Shown here piece after piece: positions 1 through 4,468 of a DNA stretch of 9,490 nucleotides (the first letter of the stretch is position 1; every line of letters starts with the position of its first letter). The notes under the pieces were generated by a model. That model had not been told where the DNA came from. It searched no databases and saw only the letters and a program-made list of their open reading frames with translations. The stretch comes from Treponema sp. UBA3662 (lineage in GTDB: Bacteria > Spirochaetota > Spirochaetia > Treponematales > Treponemataceae): positions 1-9,490 of the forward strand of contig DFJV01000093.1 of the NCBI GenBank assembly GCA_002373205.1, read 5' to 3'. The translations under genes and the position numbers were made by a program.

Positions 1-92
1 GAGAACCTCAGGGACCACCCTTCGACTAAGCTCAGGGACCGCCCTTCGATGCTGCGGGTGCAGGGACTGGGTGTGTTCGGGATAGCACCTAT

Positions 93-193
93 CTCGTCAT
101 GCTGAGCTTGACTCAGCATCTGTATAAGCTAAAGTGCCAGCCGCCTCGTCATGCTGAGCTTGACTCAGCATCTGTGTAAGCTAAAGTGCCAGC
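93..193. repeat. Two tandem 52-bp units with GCTGAG-CTTGA-CTCAGC hairpin
   Basis: The units start at 93 and 145 with CTCGTCATGCTGAG, and each ends in TAAGCTAAAGTGCCAGC. The core ATGCTGAG-CTTGA-CTCAGCAT is a perfect 8-bp stem with a 5-base loop (stem bases 99-119 in unit 1, 151-171 in unit 2). A third copy is at 453-500 with the hairpin core at 461-477, where a change from CAT to CGT removes the outermost pairs. The flanks GTCAT on the left and ATCT on the right are kept. This has the size and shape of a REP element. Confidence 0.8.
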
Positions 194-200
194 TTGTAAA

Positions 201-229
201 AGATTCCCGGGTCAAGCCCGAGAATGACA
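201..229 (-). repeat. Palindromic repeat, ATTCTCGGG-CTTGA-CCCGGGAAT type, copy 1
   Basis: Read on the minus strand the element is TGTCATTCTCGGGCTTGACC followed by CGGGAATCT. The 9-base arms (203-211 and 217-225) pair at 8 of 9 positions around a CTTGA loop. An identical copy is at 509-537. Its right-hand plus-strand tail (GAATGACATAATTGC) is duplicated nearby. The flank GTCAT, the CTTGA loop and the trailing ATCT match those of the GCTGAG hairpins at 99-119, although the stems differ. Confidence 0.8.
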
Positions 230-333
230 TAATTGCTAAGTTCGGGAATGACATAATTGCTAAGTTAGGGATGACGGTTGGCTTTTTACAGGGTTGACGG
301 CTGTTCAATTTTTTTCGCTACAATTTGAATGCC

Positions 334-402
334 CCTTCGAGAACCTCAGGGACCACCCTTCGAGAGCCTCAGGGACCACCCTTCGAGAGCCTCAGGGACC
401 GC
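334..402. repeat. Three tandem 23-bp units, CCTTCGA...CAGGGACC family
   Basis: Three head-to-tail units at 334-356, 357-379 and 380-402 follow the pattern CCTTCGAGARCCTCAGGG plus ACCRC. They differ from each other by one base each, and a truncated fourth unit (CCTTCGATGCTG) starts at 403. A 23-base variant with CGACTAAGCTCAGGG is found at 18-40 and again, identical, at 8335-8357. Each unit is an imperfect palindrome (CCCT near one end, AGGG near the other). Motifs of this general shape are dispersed in many bacterial genomes; that statement is from memory. Confidence 0.85.
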
Positions 403-591
403 CCTTCGATGCTGCGGGTGCAGGGACTGGATGTGTTCGGGATAGCATCTATCTCGTCATGCTGAGCTTGACTCAGCGTCTGTGTAAGCTAAAGTGCCAG
501 CTTTTACAAGATTCCCGGGTCAAGCCCGAGAATGACATAATTGCCTAAGTTCGGGATGACGGTTGGCTTTTTACCGGGATGACGGCTGTTC
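339..591. repeat. Intergenic repeat block, copy 2
   Basis: Second copy of the block at 1-306, colinear with it. It has one hairpin unit (453-500) instead of two and one GAATGACATAATTGC segment instead of two, but it carries extra CCTTCGA units at its left end. Copy-number change of the internal modules explains nearly all of the length difference, which points to slippage or unequal recombination between short direct repeats. The 32-bp stretch between the copies (307-338) is AT-rich at its left end and shows nothing else. Confidence 0.85.
509..537 (-). repeat. Palindromic repeat, ATTCTCGGG-CTTGA-CCCGGGAAT type, copy 2
   Basis: Identical over 29 bases to 201-229, with the same single mismatched pair in the stem. 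A related but diverged element with the same 9-5-9 geometry lies upstream of adk at 8527-8555. Confidence 0.8.
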
Positions 592-600
592 TGCTGCACT

Positions 601-690
601 TGCAAATAAAGCCTAGCCCCGATTGTAGGTGGCCGAAGGCGACCGGCACGGAGTGACGGGCCGCGCGCCGTTAGGCGGGCAAGCACCGGA
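601..690. repeat. GC-rich intergenic element with a partial direct repeat at 827-850
   Basis: This stretch is much richer in G+C than the flanking AT-rich bases and carries short repeats such as CGCC-GTTA-GGCG (666-677). The segment GACCGGCACGGAGTGACGGG (641-660) recurs as GACCGGACACGGAGTGCCGG (827-846) with one inserted base and one substitution, so the hairpin cluster at 695-822 is bracketed by two versions of the same element. No gene or known RNA was recognised. A dispersed, non-coding repeat is the most likely reading. Confidence 0.55.
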
Positions 691-694
691 AAGC

Positions 695-822
695 GGGTAA
701 AAATTGTATCCATGCAATTTTTACCCATGAGTTTTCTTGCGAAAACTTACCAGTTCCTCTGCAAAGTAATGATGCGCCCTCCATGGCGCTACTTGCTTTA
801 CAGAGGGTAAAAATTGCATGGA
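695..822. repeat. Hairpin cluster with an 18-bp inverted repeat
   Basis: Three hairpins stand in a row. A: GGGTAAAAATTG (695-706) pairs perfectly with CAATTTTTACCC (715-726) around TATCCATG. B: AGTTTTC (730-736) pairs with GAAAACT (741-747) around TTGC. C: CCTCTG (756-761) and GCGCC (774-778) pair with GGCGC (785-789) and CAGAGG (801-806), with the inner loop CTCCAT. In addition TCCATGCAATTTTTACCC (709-726) is a perfect 18-bp inverse of 805-822. That long stem would enclose B and C and cannot form together with hairpin A. The cluster lies about 60-190 bp past the end of folE2 and might act as its terminator on the minus strand, although no run of T follows a stem in the usual way. Confidence 0.75.
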
Positions 823-885
823 GTTTGACCGGACACGGAGTGCCGGGCACAGTACACCGAGCAATGCGCTCCAAAAAGAGAAAAT

Positions 886-1668
886 TTATTCACAAAATTC
901 AGTGCAGGCGTATGCGTTGTGGTTGTGGATGCTTTCAAAGTTTTCGCATTCAACCTTAAAGTAGCTGAAGGGCTTTTCGCACTTGCCAAAGTTTTTGAGG
1001 GCAAGGAAAACTTCGCGCACTACGTCTTCCACAAAACGGGGGTTGTCGTAGGCGTGCTCGGTAACGAATTTTTCGTCGGGCCGCTTTAGTATGCTGTAGA
1101 GTCCGCTGCTGGCACTTTCTTCTATAGATTGTATTACGTCTTCCACCCAGAAGAGGCTTGAATTTTGCAGGGTAACCGTAACGATTCCCCTCTGGTTGTG
1201 GGCACCGCGGTCGCTGATTGCTTTTGAACAGGGGCAAACCGTTGTAACCGGAACCCTAATCTTTAGGCGGAAGTCGCTTTTTCCTTCTGATACGCTTCCT
1301 TCGTATGTGCAAGTGTAACTCATTATGCTTTGGGCCTGGCTTACAGGGGCCGTCTTTGTCATAAAAAATGGAAACTCCATTGTGCCAAATGAGCGCTCGG
1401 CATCCAGGGACTGTCTTATTTCTTCCAGCATGACCAAAAACTGCTTCATGCCAAGGTTTGAGCGGTGCTTGTGGAAGATTTCTATAAAGCGGGACATGTG
1501 GGTGCCTTTGTATGCGCGGGGCAAATTTACAAAGAGGTTCACTTTTGCAGTGGTCTGCTGAAAGCCGTTTTCCTTGTCCAAGACCTGTACCGGGTAGCGC
1601 AGGTCTTTTACGCCAACCTTTTGCAGGGGAATTTCACGCGTGTCAGGGGTGTTTTGTATGTCTACCAA
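886..1668 (-). CDS. folE2: GTP cyclohydrolase FolE2 (GTP cyclohydrolase IB, MptA-type)
   Basis: This cytosolic enzyme converts GTP to 7,8-dihydroneopterin triphosphate and formate, the first step of tetrahydrofolate synthesis and also the source of the queuosine precursor. It is the second GTP cyclohydrolase family, unrelated in sequence to FolE. The 260-residue protein shows the family signatures in order: DIQN and VGVKDLRYP near the N-terminus, HMSRFIE, VPVTTVCPCSKAISDRGAHN with the metal-binding catalytic cysteine in CPCS (C145 or C147), NPRFVEDVVRE, and FESIHNHNAYA at the C-terminus. Length is normal. The start is a TTG at 1668, chosen because family members begin just before the D-[IV]-QN motif and a GGCAGG sits 6 bases upstream. 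A second in-frame TTG at 1689 would add seven residues and overlap folD by 20 bp. It is cotranscribed with and translationally coupled to folD. Function is secure; the exact start is not. Confidence 0.95.
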   Translation of the reverse strand: MVDIQNTPDTREIPLQKVGVKDLRYPVQVLDKENGFQQTTAKVNLFVNLPRAYKGTHMSRFIEIFHKHRSNLGMKQFLVMLEEIRQSLDAERSFGTMEFPFFMTKTAPVSQAQSIMSYTCTYEGSVSEGKSDFRLKIRVPVTTVCPCSKAISDRGAHNQRGIVTVTLQNSSLFWVEDVIQSIEESASSGLYSILKRPDEKFVTEHAYDNPRFVEDVVREVFLALKNFGKCEKPFSYFKVECENFESIHNHNAYACTEFCE

Positions 1669-1669
1669 T

Positions 1670-2554
1670 TTAGGCCTGCCCGGAGGCAAAGCGTTCTGCG
1701 CTTTCCAGTGTGTTGTAGATGAGCATTGCTATGGTCATGGGGCCTACTCCGCCGGGGACAGGTGTTATCATGGAGGCAACTTCCTTTACGCCCTCAAAGT
1801 CCGTGTCGCCTGCAAGCCGGAAGCCAGACTTTTTGCTTGCGTCGGGGATGCGGTTAACGCCAACGTCAATTACTACGGCACCGCTCTTTACCATGTCGGC
1901 TGTTACGGTGTTAACGCGGCCTGTGCAAACGATGAGTATGTCTGCCTGTTTTGTAAAGGAAGCAAGGTCTTTTGTTCCTGTGTGGCAAATTGTAACAGTG
2001 CAGTTGTATTCGCGGCGGGTCAAAAGAACGGCTAGCGGTTTTCCTACTATATTACTGCGGCCAACTACAACGGCATGGGCACCGTCCGTCTTTACGCCCA
2101 TCTTTTTAAGCATTACGCATATTCCGTGGGGGGTGCAGGGCAAGAATCCCTTTGAGCCTATGAGCATGTTGCCTACGCTTACCGGGTGGAAGCCGTCTAC
2201 GTCCTTTAGCGGGGAGATTGCGTCCGTAACCTTCTGCTCGTTTATGTGCTTGGGAAGGGGCAGCTGGACTAGGATTCCGTGTACGGAAGGGTCATTGTTA
2301 AGCTTTTCTATAAGTGCCAAAAGCTCTTCTTCACTGGTCGTCTCTGGAAGGACCATGCTGCGGTCAGCCATTCCGGCCTCTGCCAAAGCCTTGCGCTTTC
2401 CGGTAACATAGCTTACGCTTGCAGGGTTGTCGCCCACAAGGATAACTGCCAGACAGGGGGTAACTCCCTTTTCCTTTAGGGCTGCCACTTTTGCGGCCAC
2501 ATCCGCCTTTACTTCACTTGCTATTTTTTTTCCGTCAATAATCTCTGCGCTCAT
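1670..2554 (-). CDS. folD: Bifunctional methylenetetrahydrofolate dehydrogenase / methenyltetrahydrofolate cyclohydrolase FolD
   Basis: FolD interconverts 5,10-methylene-, 5,10-methenyl- and 10-formyl-tetrahydrofolate in the cytosol, supplying one-carbon units for purine synthesis and Met-tRNA formylation. The 294-residue protein is of usual length. Visible signatures are SYVTGKRKA with the catalytic Tyr49 and Lys53, VQLPLPKH (residues 96-103) with the active-site Gln97, DVDGFHP containing Asp120, the dinucleotide-binding GRSNIVGKP (165-173) and the closing PGGVGPMT (267-274). The start ATG at 2554 begins MSAEIIDGK, matching the family N-terminus, and has AAGG four bases upstream. An upstream in-frame start at 2605 would add 17 residues with no family resemblance. 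It is the first gene of a minus-strand operon with folE2, whose start lies at or just across the folD stop codon. Transcription probably begins in the AT-rich gap shared with the divergent barrel gene. Confidence 0.96.
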   Translation of the reverse strand: MSAEIIDGKKIASEVKADVAAKVAALKEKGVTPCLAVILVGDNPASVSYVTGKRKALAEAGMADRSMVLPETTSEEELLALIEKLNNDPSVHGILVQLPLPKHINEQKVTDAISPLKDVDGFHPVSVGNMLIGSKGFLPCTPHGICVMLKKMGVKTDGAHAVVVGRSNIVGKPLAVLLTRREYNCTVTICHTGTKDLASFTKQADILIVCTGRVNTVTADMVKSGAVVIDVGVNRIPDASKKSGFRLAGDTDFEGVKEVASMITPVPGGVGPMTIAMLIYNTLESAERFASGQA

Positions 2555-2590
2555 GTAACCTTGCACCTCATCATTTTTTTTATAAGTGTT

Positions 2591-2609
2591 GAATTTGAAA
2601 GGCAAATTC
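2591..2609. promoter_or_regulatory. Perfect 7-bp inverted repeat in the divergent promoter region (possible operator)
   Basis: GAATTTG (2591-2597) and CAAATTC (2603-2609) are exact inverse complements separated by AAAGG. The palindrome overlaps the -35 box proposed for the plus-strand cluster and lies between the folD -10 box and the folD start codon. It could be a repressor site acting on both directions, or a small hairpin in the folD leader. There is no second copy in the window to support either reading. Confidence 0.45.
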
Positions 2610-2623
2610 GCTATTATTATACA
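2595..2623 (+). promoter_or_regulatory. Sigma-70-type promoter for the barrel-lipoprotein-rarA cluster
   Basis: TTGAAA (2595-2600) is a good -35 box and TATACA (2618-2623) a fair -10 box, with an ideal 17-bp spacer. Transcription would start near 2630, about 27 bases before the ATG at 2657. The boxes fall in the only AT-rich gap upstream of four closely spaced plus-strand genes. Inferred from consensus only. Confidence 0.55.
2616..2621 (-). promoter_or_regulatory. Possible -10 box of the folD-folE2 operon
   Basis: On the minus strand these bases read TATAAT, a perfect -10 hexamer directly preceded by TG. No convincing -35 box is seen 16-18 bp upstream. It overlaps the -10 box of the opposite promoter (2618-2623), so the two directions would probably compete for polymerase. 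Confidence 0.4.
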
Positions 2624-2656
2624 TATTTTTTTGATAATTACTAGACTTGAGGATTT

Positions 2657-3304
2657 ATGAAACGTATTTTACCCATACTTAGCCTGATGGCATCCATCGC
2701 ATTCTTTTCTCCGCTTGCACTCCATGCACAGGATGTCTACGAAGATGACCAGAAGCTTCAGGAAAAGCACGAAAAAGAAAAAATTGTACGCTACGACAGC
2801 ACCGCTTACAACCATGAAGGCGACCAGTTCCTTAAGGTAGGCCTTGATTTTTCCATTCCAATGCGCCCGCTCAACCCCTTTGACGACGGCCACATGAAAA
2901 TTGGCGGTCTTGGAATGCTTGGCTACCACGTCTTTATTACGCCGGAAATTTCTGCCGGAGCAGACGTAATATTCGGCTTCAACACAACGATTGGAGACAA
3001 TATCTTCAATTATATTCCTATTGTAATAACCGCAAGCTACCACCCTACCCTGGGAAAATTTGAATTCCCACTTACGCTGGGCATTGGCTGCGCATGGGAA
3101 ACTTACAACAACAACACATACTGGCCGGGCCTCCTTATTAGGCCGGAAGCGGGCATTCACTACAGGATAGCGGACAGCTGGTCCTTGGGTCTGGATGCTT
3201 CCTACAATTTTATGCCCCAGTTCTGCAAATTCTGGGGAACCGGAGAAAAAAACATCTGGATGCAGTTCTTCAATGCCGGTATAACAGCACGCTACTTCTT
3301 CTAA
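2657..3304 (+). CDS. Small outer-membrane beta-barrel protein (8 strands predicted)
   Basis: This 215-residue exported protein starts with MKRILPIL, a hydrophobic core and an ALHA/QD signal-peptidase-I site after residue 24. A short charged, probably coiled or flexible stretch (about 29-46, rich in K and E) follows. The rest shows eight segments with alternating hydrophobic residues: about 57-68, 79-93, 98-111, 117-131, 134-150, 154-171, 174-188 and 199-215. It ends in ARYFF, an aromatic C-terminal strand of the kind recognised by the BamA machinery. Size and topology fit OmpW/OmpA-like 8-stranded barrels. From memory, a small barrel of this kind (Tp0733) follows folD in Treponema pallidum, but homology was not tested. 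GAGG lies four bases before the ATG. The next gene starts 15 bp after its stop, so the two are very likely cotranscribed. What it transports or binds is not evident. Confidence 0.75.
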   Translation: MKRILPILSLMASIAFFSPLALHAQDVYEDDQKLQEKHEKEKIVRYDSTAYNHEGDQFLKVGLDFSIPMRPLNPFDDGHMKIGGLGMLGYHVFITPEISAGADVIFGFNTTIGDNIFNYIPIVITASYHPTLGKFEFPLTLGIGCAWETYNNNTYWPGLLIRPEAGIHYRIADSWSLGLDASYNFMPQFCKFWGTGEKNIWMQFFNAGITARYFF

Positions 3305-3319
3305 CTTAAGGGAAAAAAG

Positions 3320-4435
3320 ATGAAAAAAATATTACCAGCAATTCTTACAATAGCAACTCTCTGGGCAACAGCCCTCCTTACCTCTTGCCATGACCCTATC
3401 TACGAAATGATATCCAACGAAGTAGAGCTGGAGACAAACGGCATCCGTGGAGACATCCGTTCAATCGTGCCCTTCAAAAACTACATCTACTGCTGCAACA
3501 ACATGATATACAGAAAGCCTGCCCTTGCATCTTACGAAGGCGGCGGACAGAACAAGCAGTGGCGCGAAGTTTCCACCAGCTTTACAGACGGAACAATCAC
3601 CTTCCTTGCTTCCGACCCAAGCTACATCTATGCCCTTGCAGTTGAATGGGAGGCAGACGAATCAGAGGGAGAAAACCTTCCCTACAGGGCTGCAATATAT
3701 TGCTCCTCCAACGGAGAGACATGGAACAGGGTATCGGTTCCGGGCGTAAACCTTAACGACATAGACGAAGACGATGAGCTTGTGCTCTTTGACAACCAGG
3801 AGCAGAGCTATTCATCAGGCGGCACAATCTCCGCGAGCGGGCGCAATGCCTACTTTGGCTTCTATGACGATTCAAGCGAAACAGGAAAAACATTCAGTCT
3901 TTCGGGTACAAGCGCAACTGTAGAAAGCGCAAACACAAAATACTGCAAGGCTGCAGGAGATAAATTCTCCACATTCTATGCCCTTGCAAAGAAAGGCTCC
4001 ATGTACTACTGGGGCAAAAGCGGCGATGACTCCATCTACTGGGGAACTGACCCAGACGCAAGCGGAAGTTCACGCGACCTTGACTGCGGGCAGATTTTTT
4101 CAATCAGCGTAACGGCAGACCACCTTCTTCTGGGAACAGCAACAGGAATCAAGCGTGTGCCAATCAATTCTTCCGGTAACATAACAGGCGGAACAGCGGA
4201 CTTTAGGAGCGAAAACAACGCGCTTTCCATCCTAACCGGCCGTGTATTCACAACATACGTTCTGGACAACACACAGCCGGAAGGCTACACAGACGAATAT
4301 GCCTACCAGACAATATACGGCTCCGTAAAAAATTCATCAATTTCATTTGACGAAGTTGGTCTCTACGCATACTACAGGGAGCGCAACACCTGGAACCGTG
4401 ACGGTACGGATTCCAGCAGCTCCGACGGCAACTAA
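3320..4435 (+). CDS. Predicted lipoprotein with an Asp-box-like motif, function unknown
   Basis: The 371-residue protein begins with a basic MKK, a hydrophobic stretch and the lipobox LTSC (residues 20-23), so Cys23 is the probable lipidated residue of the mature protein. The body has many short beta-prone segments with aromatic and Gly/Ser-rich turns. One, CSSNGETWNRV (residues 128-138), resembles the Asp-box turn of BNR/sialidase-type beta-propellers. Segments such as SIVPFKNYIYCCNN (48-61), ITFLASDPSYIYALA (93-107) and LLLGTATGIKRVP (269-281) could be propeller blade strands. The C-terminus ends in a low-complexity TDSSSSDGN tail. A propeller fold is an inference from one motif and strand periodicity; no enzymatic residues were identified. 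AAGGG sits seven bases before the ATG, 15 bp after the barrel gene, which suggests partner envelope proteins. It may be surface-exposed or periplasmic. Confidence 0.7.
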   Translation: MKKILPAILTIATLWATALLTSCHDPIYEMISNEVELETNGIRGDIRSIVPFKNYIYCCNNMIYRKPALASYEGGGQNKQWREVSTSFTDGTITFLASDPSYIYALAVEWEADESEGENLPYRAAIYCSSNGETWNRVSVPGVNLNDIDEDDELVLFDNQEQSYSSGGTISASGRNAYFGFYDDSSETGKTFSLSGTSATVESANTKYCKAAGDKFSTFYALAKKGSMYYWGKSGDDSIYWGTDPDASGSSRDLDCGQIFSISVTADHLLLGTATGIKRVPINSSGNITGGTADFRSENNALSILTGRVFTTYVLDNTQPEGYTDEYAYQTIYGSVKNSSISFDEVGLYAYYRERNTWNRDGTDSSSSDGN

Positions 4436-4468
4436 AAGAAAAGCGCAAGCGATGTAAATGGTGTAAAT

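Larger units (their letters stand above)
1..306. repeat. Intergenic repeat block, copy 1
   Basis: This is the first of two adjacent, diverged copies of a composite repeat; the second lies at 339-591. Both copies begin with the same 18 bases (GAGAACCTCAGGGACCAC) and end with GACGGCTGTTC. In between, each has the same order: CCTTCGA-type units, a GC-rich spacer containing GATGCTGCGGGTGCAGGGAC, a GCTGAG-CTTGA-CTCAGC hairpin, an AAGCTAAAGTGCCAGC segment, and an ATTCCCGGG/CCCGAGAAT hairpin followed by GGGATGACGG. Copy 1 is longer mainly because it carries a second 52-bp hairpin unit (93-144 and 145-193) and a second 24-bp unit (GAATGACATAATTGCTAAGTT at both 222-242 and 246-266). No open frame here has coding character. 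The left edge is cut by the window, so the block may extend further. Confidence 0.85.

Noticed and set aside
1..591. CRISPR-like repeat array
   Set aside because: The repeats are not evenly spaced, the spacers are themselves repeated between the two blocks, and no cas gene is present.
294..874. Several open frames of 60-85 codons on both strands
   Set aside because: They are made of repeat and hairpin DNA, lack ribosome sites and show no protein-family character.
956..2479. Long frames antisense to or shifted from folE2 and folD, including one of 230 codons at 1719-2411
   Set aside because: The opposite frames carry complete, motif-rich FolD and FolE2; these are shadow frames.
2669..3160. 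163-codon minus-strand frame opposite the barrel gene
   Set aside because: The plus-strand frame has a signal peptide, barrel strands and a good ribosome site; the minus frame has none of these.
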